Origin: Lolium rigidum
Lineage: Eukaryota; Streptophyta; Magnoliopsida; Poales; Poaceae
Length of the DNA stretch: 64,000 nucleotides
Reading direction: 5' to 3'
NCBI RefSeq assembly: GCF_022539505.1
Contig: NC_061510.1
Location: 270,949,687 to 271,013,686, forward strand
Of the stretch, positions 34,701 to 44,019 are shown one piece after another. Position numbers and translations under genes: made by a program. Under the pieces are notes generated by a model, which worked only from the letters and a program-made list of their open reading frames with translations, was not told where the DNA came from and did no database searches. Each line of letters opens with the position of its first letter. Position 1 is the first letter of the stretch.

Positions 34701-35208
34701 CTCGGGCGTGACGATGGAATCGTACATGGGTGACGAGAAGAAAAGGTACTACGGAAGGATCGAGGAAATGCGGGAGCTCGACTACGTCGGGGAGAAGCTA
34801 CCGATGTTTCGTGTCAGATGGGCTACGGACGTCACAAAAGAAGATGCGTATGTCACCACCATGCGACTGCCCCCCAAATCCAAGACCAAGAACCCCACCG
34901 CGCAAAATGAGCCTTGGGTATTGGCTAAGCACGTCGAGCAATGCTTCTTCATAACCGACCCGTCAAGGCCCAGCCGTGTTGTCGTAAGGAGAGGAAAAAG
35001 GGCCCTCGTCGGAATGGATGGAGTTGCCGACGAGCAAGACTTCGACGGCCTCGTCGGAGACCCAATGATGGAAGGACCCGATGAAGACGATAGAACCTAC
35101 ACACTAAGAAGAAGAAGGACGACGCTACCTAGGTCAAGTGTTCCTCCGTACACAAGGAGTCGCGACGATACCGGTGGGGTCACAAGGACCAAGCGGAAGG
35201 GACTTTGA
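31790..35208 (+). pseudogene. CACTA Tnp2-type transposase, multiple frameshifts
   Basis: Plus strand. It opens with the transposase-associated motif MCPCRRCKL, an acidic linker, then Transposase_21 core pieces: THSTWPVFVWMYNLPPWL-like (at 32824), YIHMSMLIQGPTQPGSDINL (frame +1 at 32888), YGYIACQVCHVHKACVRC with paired cysteines (33070), LDVMHITKNVCESLLGTVLN (33488). After a stop at 33967 a clean 392-codon frame (34030-35208) carries DLGPAFLHNMMALERMNGFIKGYV and the DUF4218/DUF4216-type C-terminus. I count at least five frame changes or stops (near 32423, 32885, 33030, 33475, 33840, 33967). Intact Tnp2 cuts the element at its TIRs. This copy cannot. Confidence 0.75.
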
Positions 35209-35603
35209 AGTCATTTGTGTATTTATAATAATTATCTCTCGAACAACCATTTGTCCTTCTCAAGTGTATCCTAAATTTATGTCTTGGTTTTTTATCGGAT
35301 ATCCTCGAAAGGACTTTGAAGTCATTCAAGAATTAAAATCATCAATTTATGTCTCGCAATTTATCCTTCATTGATTTTTTATCATATGTCGCCAAAAGCA
35401 CTTTACAATTTAAGAATTAAGTGTTAGCTAGAAAAGGGAAGGAAAAAAAGGTTGGCCTTTTTGCATCCACGAGGATTCAAACCCTGGGTGCTTCAGACAT
35501 AAGATCGAGAGTGGCACCACTCGTGTTAAGGACTCGGTTTTGATTAATTAACATGCTTATACAACTAAAGGCGTCTCGCCAGCTGGGAACGAAAAAAATA
35601 CCC

Positions 35604-35706
35604 CGGCGAATTAGGCCCTTTCCGCCGCGTGGAAACTAACTGTGGCCCACATGTTAGTGAGTGCGAAGTTACCGCCGGCGTTTACGCCAAAACGCCGGGG
35701 GTAGTA
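35604..35706. repeat. Internal cluster of CACTA subterminal-type repeats
   Basis: Sequences TACCCCGGCGAA, TACCGCCGGCG and AAAACGCCGGGGGTAG, like those at the element ends, occur here 4.9 kb from the left end and immediately upstream of the captured QLQ exon. See the finding on its origin. Confidence 0.65.
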
Positions 35707-35722
35707 GTTCCATGACTTAGCC

Positions 35723-36158
35723 GTGTGCGCGTCGCTCCCCTCCACGGCCAAATCGACGAAAAAATCCCCCACGCCGCCATCGCTCCCCAGCCGCCGTCGT
35801 CGATCCACCACCGTCGCTGCCCCCGCCGCCGTCGATCCACCGCAGGTGCGCCCTCTCCCCTGCCTCCCTCTCTCCCTTACCGTCGTTCCCCTCTCCTCCT
35901 TCCTCACCGTCGCCGCCTCCCCGGACCTCCGCCGCCGTGCCACTAGCAGGAGGAAGGAGGCCGCCGTCGCGAAGCTCGTCCCGTCGCCCTCCGTTGACCC
36001 CGAGGATCCCTTCACGGCGGCGCAAGACGAGGAGTTGGAGCACCAGGCGCTCATCTACAAGTACCTCGTCGCAGGCGTGCCCGTCCCGCCGGATCTCCTC
36101 CTCCCCATCCGCTGGGGCTTCGACTCCCTCGCCGCGCGCTTCTACCACCACCCCGCCC
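35723..36158 (+). pseudogene. Captured GROWTH-REGULATING FACTOR exon with QLQ domain
   Basis: An open frame from ATG 35723 to a consensus donor (CCC|GTACGT at 36159). The first 80 residues are Pro/Arg/Ser-rich and unrecognised. Residues about 96-145 read [20 protein letters not shown], then [20 protein letters not shown] and [10 protein letters not shown]. This is the QLQ domain of plant GRF transcription factors, with the Q-x3-L-x2-Q residues (Q101, L105, Q108) intact. One usual Arg is Trp (PIRWG). The exon ends where GRF genes splice, but the WRC zinc-finger exon does not follow. GRFs control organ growth together with GIF co-activators, which bind the QLQ domain. It sits between the two CACTA genes, so it was carried in by the transposon. 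The ORF is intact, so a short QLQ-only product is possible but unproven. Confidence 0.75.
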
Positions 36159-37065
36159 GTACGTACCCCCTCGTGTCTTGCTTGTTGCATTGCGTGCTTG
36201 GCTGCTTGCTTATTGATCTGCCGGGCGTGCTTGCCGCTGCCCGGGTTGTGCGGTGTGTACTGATACTCTCCTATCCCTGCTTGCTTGCTGTTTCTTGGGT
36301 TCTGCGGTGTGTGATGATGCTTTCGTTGCTACTCCAATGATTTCACACCGAAGTTTCAACTATGTTAAAGGATTACTACTCCGTTTTGTCCACTGGCTGA
36401 CATTAAAATTTTGGTTAAGTGATACTACACATGTCAGATGATCATCATCAGGATTTGAAGTTAGGATTGGCATCTGATTGAATTGTTTTCACACCAACTA
36501 AGCAATTAAAAGTTAGGAGATAGAGTGGCCAAAAATTGACACATCTGTTTTCCCGTTGTATCTGTATTCCGCAATCACAGAGCAAGTTTTACTCAAGCAA
36601 TCGATCGACACCCAATAAGTTATGCAAACACAGTATTGTTGTTGCATGCATCTTTTTCTTCCACACAAATAGTAAATGCAATATAGGTTCTGTTTTCTAA
36701 AGGCGCATTACTTTTAGAGGACCACAATTTTTGACTATGAACCACAAATAAATTATCATTGGCCATGGTTCTCTAGTAAACAAACAGAGACAAAGTTTAC
36801 TGTTCATTTGTTGCCAGGAAAACAGGCATCAGATTTGATCTGGCACATGCAAAATCAAGGAAAGGTGGGATGAAATGAGTACTGCTGTGCAGGTTCCATG
36901 GCATGCTAATCAAGGAAAGGAATTTTATATGTACCTGTGCAGGTGGGATGAAATGAGTACTGTATGCTTGATCATGGCATGCAGCTTGTTGCCCAGATGT
37001 ATTGAAAATTCTGTATCTCTGCATGTAGTTTGTTGCCTAGATATGTGTCTGCAGGTACATTGAGT
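36159..37065. other. CACTA interior between the QLQ exon and the second gene
   Basis: Non-coding. It includes an intron-like start (GTACGTACCCCC) and two near-identical short direct repeats around 36855-36960 (GCAGG..GGATGAAATGAGTACTG). No WRC domain was found here in any frame. Confidence 0.45.
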
Positions 37066-37161
37066 GCCAATGTTTCGCCGGAATGTCGATTAACTTCCGT
37101 TCCGGCGAATTTCGGCACTCCGGCATGACCATTTTTAGCAAAGGTCATGCCGAATTTTCGC
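37066..37161 (+). repeat. CACTA leader-like repeat, copy 2
   Basis: Second copy of the segment at 31549-31656 (GCCAATGTTTCGCCGGAATG ... GCAAAGGTCATGCCGAATTTT), following TGTCTGCAG, with about 10% differences by eye. Confidence 0.55.
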
Positions 37162-38016
37162 TGTAGGCAGAGAGATTGCAATTAAATGAAAAGCATAAGC
37201 TTAACAGAGCTAGGGGTAGTAACTAGTAGTGGATTTCCACCCTGTTAATAAAGCATGCATATATATGTATGGTTTCATTATGACCTCTTTGATAAATCTT
37301 TCTTTTTTATTATGTATTTATATGCATCCTTCTTTGTGATGGATAGTGTAGGCACCCATATCCAAATCTTGTGCACCTATATGATTTGAAACCTGAATTG
37401 ATGACTGAAACATATGTGGAGTAGTTTATGTCTGAAACCTGAATTGATGACTGTGCTCCTTGCGTGCTACGGTAATAAGCTCCCCATCTGACCACCGATT
37501 TCCCTTTCTCCTTGTTCATGCGTCTGCCTGTGCGGCCAGCGAGATCCGCCCAATCCATCCCCACCACTAGCTACGATTCGGTCTGGCCGCCCACGAGATT
37601 CAAACAAAAAAGAATTGTTTTGGCTACTCGATCTTATATCCATAATTTATTTTAGGCAATAGGGACTAGATGGCATACTGATTCTTTGCAATCATTTACA
37701 CTATGAGGCTTTAGTCTCGGTAGATGCGGTTTTTAATTTTTCACATCTGCTCGTGTGCAAACTTACAGCATGTATCATTCACTCGTCCTTGATTTTTATT
37801 TGCTTAACCAAATGCCTCTATACTGTTCTGAACTCAAGTTGGAATTTATCAATGTTTAAGCCATGAACAAACAATTCAGTGCTGTACTGGTTGTGCCTAT
37901 ACTGGATTTATTCAAGATGAATTCAGATTTTGCGATGCTATACTGGTTGTGCTCATGGTCAAATTAATGAATTTAGTACTTACTATACTTTTGATGCTAT
38001 TGTTCTCTAGCTAGCG

Positions 38017-39581
38017 ATGTCGTCTTCTGCAGACCCCAACGAAGACGTTGACGGGTCTTCTCAGCGGAAGTTGGATGAGCACTACAGGCTCATGGTCTCG
38101 GATCAGCTGGAGGAACTTCCAGGCAGCGAGGACGAGTCCTCGGAGGAGGAGGATGCTGAGATGGACAACGATGGTGAGGATGAGAGGGGGGCTGCCGACG
38201 AGACCACCGACAGGTGGCGTTGCCGGGGGTAGCTCGGATACTACTACCGAGGCCAAGAGGAAACGGAAGCGGCGGCGCCCAAACAGGGTCGGCACCACTC
38301 GCGACATAATCACCGCGGTGGACGCCAAGACCGGGATTCCTACCGAGCCCAAGCACGTGGCGAAGGGGTACGGCCTCCAACCGGGAGCAATCCTTCGGGA
38401 CGTCGTCGACGTCAACGAGACGAAACTCCGAACCAAGAAGAAGCAGCATCCGCAGGCCCAACTCCTTGCGCGGCTGCACACACGGTATGAGTTCCCCGTG
38501 GAATACAGGAACGAGGATACCAAGGATAACATCGTGAACGGACGAGCCCTCTCTAAGTTCTCCAAGAACCTCAGCGGTTATAAAACCATGCCGAGGGGGA
38601 TGCTTGGTGACAATGAGACTTGGGAAGAGATCCAGCGCCACTTCCCGCGGATGACGCTGGAGCAGTATAATAAATTCTTGGAAAACGAGGAGCTCGAGTA
38701 CACCAAAAGACAATCGACCTGGGGGAAGGAGCTGGCGGATAAGAACATCGGTCACCACAATCTCGGTTCCGTGGCTTCGAAGGCAAGCAGCCGGTATGGG
38801 ACAAGGAGGACCAGGCCTACATAAATGCTGGCCTCGAGCCCCCTTTTGCCAAGTACAAAGACCCACTCTTCAGGGCATATCTCAGGTCCCGATACCATCG
38901 AGAATTGGCTGGGAAACGTGTCACGAAACCTGATGTGGTGGTGGGAGTTGAGTTGGTCGCCGACGCGAAGGTGATGGCACTAGAGAAAGCAAGTGGTAAG
39001 CAATTTACCAGCCTTATTAATTTGATACTGCTCACCAAGTCCATTACATTCTAAAATTGTTCATGTTACTTCGGCGGTTGGCGGAACAAGCAGCCGCCGA
39101 ATCAGCCGGCTCCTCGTCCCGTACGTCGATTGGCAAAGTCCCGTGGGACACGCCTTTTATCGTGGGTCCGAACACCGTGAAGGCGCGGCCGCTTTGGACA
39201 AGCCCCACCGTGTCCCCGGCGCCGGAGGAGGTCGCAAGCTTGCCGACTATGGCTTGGACGTGCCCTCAAGCACTAGGGAGTCGCGGCAGGCGCAGAAGGA
39301 CCGGGAGCACGAGGCTCTTCCGAAAAAGGTGGCCGACTTGGAAACAACCATGGAGCAACGCGTCGCTGCCGAGGTTCAAGCAACGAGTCGGTGCCGAGGT
39401 TCAGCAACGCGTCGGTGCCGAGGTTGCTACCGGGGTCGATGACGCGCTGGCCAACAGGGTCAATGAAATCATCCTCGATCTTGTGCTCGTCGATGAAGAA
39501 TTACTTCGACGCCGGCGGTAAGGGACCGATGCCGGTTATCAGCCTAGGCGCCAAGCAACTCGGACAACCGGCCTCCAACTA
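38017..39581 (+). pseudogene. CACTA second protein (Transposase_24 / TnpA-like), frameshifted
   Basis: Plus strand, ATG 38017. An acidic start (SEEEDAEMDNDGEDE) is followed, after a one-base shift near 38200, by a basic stretch (AKRKRKRRRPN) and then by the plant En/Spm family core: KGYGLQPGAILRDVVDVNE, ALSKFSKNLSGYKTMPRGM, WEEIQRHFPRMT. After a second shift near 38765 it reads DKEDQAYINAGLEPPF, KDPLFRAYLRSRYHRELAGK, then an intron from about 38997. A later exon (from about 39063) carries LAEQAAAESAGSSSR and a short coiled coil with a local duplication (GAEVQQRVGAEV). In En/Spm the second protein binds the subterminal repeats. This copy is broken. Confidence 0.65.
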
Positions 39582-40284
39582 GACACGCTCAATGCACACC
39601 CAACTTGGTGACTCCACCCGCCGGCAATGTCGGCGCTAGAGAGGATTCGCCGGACCCGGGGGGCCCAAGACTAGCCCCTCGCTCACCTGCACGCCTGGCC
39701 TCGGTCCTTCAACGCGAGCCGAGCTCGACGCCCTCACGGTAATTAATTTAGTATCTCAAGCTCTACAAATTAGTTACTTTGTCGTCGCCCCTCTCGACAT
39801 ACACATGTTTTCACGGGCGAACGCGACTCCTTGCACCTTGCTACCGAATGTGGACAACAAGTTGAAGGCTGTAGCGAGCGGCGAGTGTCATCCCGCCAAC
39901 ACAGCGGATTTTCCACTCGCGTCAGGATGGATGATAGCTTGAGCCGGGTTCGCGTGAACCGGTCGTTACCGGGATGCCAAGACCTCCATCCTCCTTATCA
40001 ACCCCCGGAAACGGAAACCCCGCTCACTCTCGGGGACCTCAAGAATCACATCCTTCTATGGCCGAAAGCCCTAATTCGGCTGAACACCGCCTCGAGTTCG
40101 GAGGCAAGCTATGGCATGGTCACTCCTCAGGATGCAACGGATGCCCCGAGCCAAGCCAAGGTCCCAGCTCCAACGACCGCTTTGACGGCAGTGCAAAGGC
40201 AGGGCCGGTGCTCCACCGGCTTATGATCAATTTGAGCCCGATAGTCAGCCCGATAGTCCGCACGAGAGTCAGCACGACAAGGCG

Positions 40285-41582
40285 TTGGACATCGATCAAG
40301 CTCCCATTGATACGTTCATCGCCGAGCTCGACGCCGACGCGGTTTCTCCTTACAAGCCACCCGCCGGTCATATCCTAAAGAAGAAGTTGTTCCTTTCACA
40401 AGAAACGCCCGAGCAGGAGGACACTACCGCCTTCACCGCTCCGCCCCGAGTTGGGCTTACCCCGAGGACACTCCTTGGTGCGACCACGGAAGGTATGAAA
40501 CAAAACGCCGCTCCCAGTTGCAGTAAGAAGAAGGGCAGGAAGCAGAAGAAGTCGGGAGATGTTGCGGCAAGCAAGATAGTGGTTAATGACAAGTTGCCGA
40601 CCCCGTGCAGGAAGTTGCATCACTTAGGCGAGCCGATGCTGCCGGCACACTATGTCAACAAGTTGACGCCGGATATGAGGAGCGTGCATGATGCTATTCT
40701 AACAAAGGAGAAGCTACTTCTTAAAGATAGAAATCCATCGTACCCGATTTTGATCGCCAAGGTGCCCACTGGCTTTGGCTTTGTCAACACATACCCTGCG
40801 GACTTGATATTCATTCGGTACGAAGACATCTTCAGGCTCTTGCACATGCAACAGCTAGACCGAAGCTTGGTCCGCCTCATATCGCTCAGCATGGCGCACG
40901 ATATCGCCATGGAGAACACAACGCACATCGCTATCATGGACCCCTACTACATGACTCCAACTGTCGCCCAGACCGAACAAGCGTTTCTCGCCAACTATAT
41001 CAAGAATTTCTTGGTGTTAAACAAGGATAAGAGTTGCTTTGTCATACCATATTTCCGCGAGTAAGTATTTGGTTACTAAAGTACCCTATATTACATTCTT
41101 TCATGAATTTCCTTAATAGCTGAGTATGATGGTTTATTTCCATTTTGTGCAGTTTCAAGTATTGCACCCTCCTCCTCTTTTACCCGTATCATTCCGATGT
41201 CACTTATCTCGACTCCGGGCTTGATAAGGAGAAAGACTTCACCGACCTTAAGTCTACACTTGATAAAGCCCTCGCCGGCTTCATAGCTGAGGTTGGCGTC
41301 AACAAACTCAGGCATGAGAAGAAAGTTAAGGGTTGCCATGTGTGCAACCACATAACCAAGTTCCCCTGCCTAAAGCAATCGGTGGATGACAATGGGATGG
41401 AGGCATGGTTTGCCATCCTACAGATGAGGGCGGTTGTAAGGTCTCGTAACGATCTCTTGTTGCCATCTCGCTCCGCAGGGAAGTTCGTGAACATGGCGGA
41501 CACCACCGATGAAAACGTGAGAGGCGACTTCCGTGCCATCCAGCGGACCATTTGCACAATACTCGGAGGGATGTCATCATGA
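40285..41582 (+). CDS. CACTA-borne Ulp1-like protease-fold protein, probably catalytically dead
   Basis: Two exons, 40285-41060 and 41153-41582 (donor GA|GTAAGT, acceptor TTGTGCAG), keep one frame. The first exon has a Lys-rich segment (KKKGRKQKKSG) followed by a region ending NFLVLNKDKSCFVIPYFR. The second exon reads FKYCTLLLFYPYHSDVTYLD, then FPCLKQSVDDNGMEAWFA. This resembles the Ulp1/SENP-like C48 peptidase fold often carried by plant CACTA elements. The Asp of YLDS is present, but the expected catalytic His before the TLLLF strand and the Cys near GMEAW are not, so proteolysis is unlikely. It may have more exons upstream (39840-40225), which I could not join in frame. Confidence 0.55.
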
Positions 41583-41855
41583 ATGGTGGCTTGTTCAACT
41601 ATGCCTCCGCACTTTCTAATTCCGAGATAGAAGGCCGATTAGAAGATGGATGTGACGAGAGAACATTCAACACGCTCGAGGGCATCCGTCCCTTCCCGCC
41701 GAAGTAGACTTGAGTCAAAAACTTTTGTGTCCTGCAAATGTTAGTCATAAATTACATAAGTATTTTTTATGTTTGTTCTTTTGCACACCTATATGTTATA
41801 TCTCTCTCTATGGATGTACTAACAACTTACATTTCTTTGTTGTGTGTTTGCATAG

Positions 41856-42099
41856 ATGACGTACTATGTCGTCTACCACGGCAGGGTTCCCTGGAGTCTA
41901 CGAGGACTGGGAAGACTGTAGGAGGCGGGTCCACCGTTTCAGCGGCAACAGCTACAAGGGGTACACCACTTTGGAGGAGGCGGAAACTCGATACGCCAAC
42001 TTTCGAGCGGGACAGAGGAGGGAGATGTGGAGGACCCCTTTCATCGTGATGATGCTTGCCGCCACCGTCTCTCTAGTTTATTATGTCATTGTTGTTTAG
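41856..42099 (+). pseudogene. RNase H1 N-terminal-like domain with C-terminal membrane anchor, one frameshift
   Basis: After acceptor TTTGCATAG, ATG 41856 reads MTYYVVYHGRVP; one extra C near 41888 shifts the frame, and the other frame continues GVYEDWEDCRRRVHRFSGNS, then YKGYTTLEEAETRYANF. That is the RNase H1 N-terminal (RNA-DNA hybrid-binding) fold: YVV..GR.PGVY..W..C..QV..F..N.YK.F....EA. The last 20 residues (PFIVMMLAATVSLVYYVIVV) form one hydrophobic helix suited to a membrane anchor. No catalytic RNase H domain follows. It is the last gene of the CACTA element, about 530 bp from its right end. Confidence 0.6.
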
Positions 42100-42239
42100 C
42101 TAGGTCATCGACACTGGACTTATATGTATTTCTGTAACATGTGCTACTTCGAGTCGTGATGTTATGGTCAACTATATACTATCTAAACTTGTCTTATTAA
42201 TGCATGCATGTTGTGAACATTTGGGACTTTCTATATAAC

Positions 42240-42335
42240 TGTGTATTCTGGTATACTGTGTATTCTGGATACTCGTGTATTCCGTGTATTCTGGTATACT
42301 ATGTATTCTCGTGTGTATTCTGGTGTATATTTCGA
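42240..42335. repeat. Short minisatellite
   Basis: Six to seven imperfect units of TGTATTCTGGTATAC, just inside the right subterminal array of the CACTA element. Confidence 0.7.
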
Positions 42336-42359
42336 GTTTTATTTTTTTAATCCTGTAAA

Positions 42360-42620
42360 CAATACCACCGGCGCCCCCAAACATGTACCCTGGCGAAATT
42401 GTAATCGCCGGCGCTACAACAGTATTACCCCGGCGATTCGCAAACTGCCAGTGCTAAGTCGCTACCGCCGGCGATTCGGGTAAAGCGCCGGGGATAACAG
42501 CAGTTACCACCGGCGATTTGGAAAACGCCGGCGATACGACATTACCACCGGCGAGGTGGTCGCCGGCGAATGCGTAAACGTCGGCGGTAATGCATTTTGG
42601 GACGCCGGCGGTAAGGCATT
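42360..42620. repeat. Right subterminal repeats of the CACTA element
   Basis: About ten copies of TACCNCCGGCG / CGCCGGCGGTAA in both orientations, matching the left array. Confidence 0.85.
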
Positions 42621-44019
42621 TCCTAGTAGTGCATGGACGCGTGAGCGAGGAGCGGGAGGCATGCGCGAGAGGAGACGTCACAGTCCAGGCCGGCCCAGCA
42701 CCCGGTCAGACCGGTCGCCACGCCGGCGCGCCCGATCCCTGGCCCGGTCCAACCGGGCGGCACGCCGGATCCAACCCGGCGCCAACCGGGCGCTACGCTG
42801 ATGCCAACCGGGAGGGGTACTGCAGAGCACTTCCGCCACCCGGTCAGCACCCGGCGCCAGGTCCGGTTTGAACCGGACCGGCCGGTCCCAGACCCGGTCG
42901 ACCGGCCCCTAGACCGGCCGAGTCCGAGTCTGTCTCGACCAGATCTATTCTGGGTCGGTTATTTTCGTACTTTTTCGACCTGAGGTCGTCCTGAACCCCT
43001 ATATAAGTGCCCAGGACGCCCCCAAAGCTGCTTTAGACCACGTTTAAGATAAACCCTAGTTCATAGTTGATTGCTTTGCAACTCTATTGAATCCCTACAC
43101 CATATTGCATTGATTTGGTGTAATCTCTGAAAGTCTTGTGTGATCTGTTGTTCCATTGGGAATTAGAAGGTTGCAACTTACCGCTTCGTGGTCGGCGGCT
43201 ACGTGCGCAAGTCTGTGGAGTTGCGAATATCTTGCAGGGTTGAGAGCTGTTGCATTGGCGACATGGACCAATCGAGAGATCTCTTTGCGTCATACAAGTT
43301 ATCATCCACTTCATCATCTGTGATTCTCCGCTGTGTTCATCCCGTGATCATCATCACCACCTTTGCTTACTGAGAAGATCGGGCCACCCCTTATCATCTT
43401 GGTATCAGCAGAAGAAGGCCGGCCATCCAGCTGACAGGTTGCAGGCGTCCTTCGACAAGTGTTGGGCGGAAGCGAGGGCGCATGCCGCCGGGAGGGACGA
43501 CAAGCACGACGTGCGGTGGAAGGAGATGCTCGCCAACCAGGGCGTCCGGATTGCCTTGCTCAAGGAAACCTCCACGGCGAAGAAGAGGAACACCGACCTG
43601 GCGTTCCTGATCGGCGGCAACGACGCCAACATGGACGAGGAGACGAGGGCTTGGTACGACGCCCATCGCCAAGAAATCCTCCGGCCCCCGTCGGCTGCTT
43701 CGTCCACCGCTTCGACGTCAACTCCCGCCACTGCGACAACTGCAGACGCCGATGCTTCGCCGCCTGATGCCACGCCAGACGAGGCTCAAGATGGGACCGT
43801 CAATGATCCTGTAATCGTTTAGTTTCTGTTTCGATCGTCGGAATGTGGCTGATCCGATCGCCGGACTTTGGCGATTCTTTTGTAGCGGGAAGACGATTTT
43901 TTGAAACTATTGCCGCTGATGGCGAATGCCGGGGGTGCGACTGGGAAAATGTTGCCCCCCACACCCTTTTTACATCCAATCCGGATTTTCGTCGGGGGCT
44001 CAAACGGCTGGAGATGCTC

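Larger units (their letters stand above)
30681..42631 (+). mobile_element. CACTA (En/Spm) DNA transposon, 11,951 bp, with captured host exon
   Basis: The termini are CACTACTAGGGAAAGGC and, reverse-complemented, CACTACTAGGAAATGCC. The 3-bp duplication CAT lies at 30678-30680 and 42632-42634. Subterminal arrays of TACCGCCGGCG-type repeats occur at both ends. Plus-strand genes in order are a Tnp2-type transposase (broken), a GRF QLQ exon, a Transposase_24-type second protein (broken), a Ulp1-like protein and an RNase-H1-N-domain protein. The frameshifts mean it cannot move alone. The near-perfect ends suggest it was mobilised in trans fairly recently. Confidence 0.9.
30383..43407 (+). repeat. 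Solo gypsy LTR (about 1.07 kb net) interrupted by the CACTA element
   Basis: It starts TGATGAGGACATCC at 30383 and ends CTTGGTATCA at 43407, with GCAGA on both sides. No internal region or second LTR exists, so it is a solo LTR left by recombination. It contains a TATA motif (CTATATAAGTGCCC, about 43002). Its first 300 bases are coding-like: a frame with GPITRARAKLLKQQVNLFL, a motif seen at the C-terminus of gypsy polyproteins. The polyprotein frame thus ran into the 3' LTR, and the LTR end overlaps the primer site (TGGTATCA). Both traits are reported for the CRM (centromeric chromovirus) lineage; the assignment to CRM is inference. Confidence 0.75.
29087..43822 (+). pseudogene. Harbinger ORF1 (Myb/SANT-like) interrupted by nested insertions
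   Basis: Plus-strand ORF1. It starts at ATG 29087 (ACCACCATGCCG); has a basic N-terminus (EWAADVERWRNETRG), a TAG at 29651-29653, a Lys-rich nuclear signal (KGKKKRKKN), a SANT-like part (IKWTGKEEECLDEDW ... NQNFDTYWQRV), a GT-AG intron at about 30096-30176, then YLNMFARIEECDNWKEVRK. A one-base shift falls near 30325. The solo LTR inserts after QKKLKEQ (GCAGA duplicated at 30378-30382 and 43408-43412), and coding resumes at 43413 with GHPADRLQASFDKCWAEAR and a coiled coil, ending TAG 43822. Family role: ORF1 binds transposon ends and works with the transposase. Dead here. Confidence 0.75.
28725..44019 (+). mobile_element. PIF/Harbinger element hosting a solo LTR and a CACTA element
   Basis: The TIRs are GAGCATCTCCAGCCGTCTCC and, reverse-complemented, GAGCATCTCCAGCCGTTTGA. 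TTA is duplicated at 28722-28724 and 44020-44022. Net length without the inserts is about 2.3 kb. It encodes only ORF1 on the plus strand; no DDE transposase. The insert lies inside ORF1. Confidence 0.8.

Noticed and set aside
38199..38232. WRCRG at the end of an ORF, considered as the WRC motif of a GRF
   Set aside because: It arises from a frameshift in the CACTA second gene and lacks the C-x9-C-x10-C-x2-H pattern of the WRC zinc finger.
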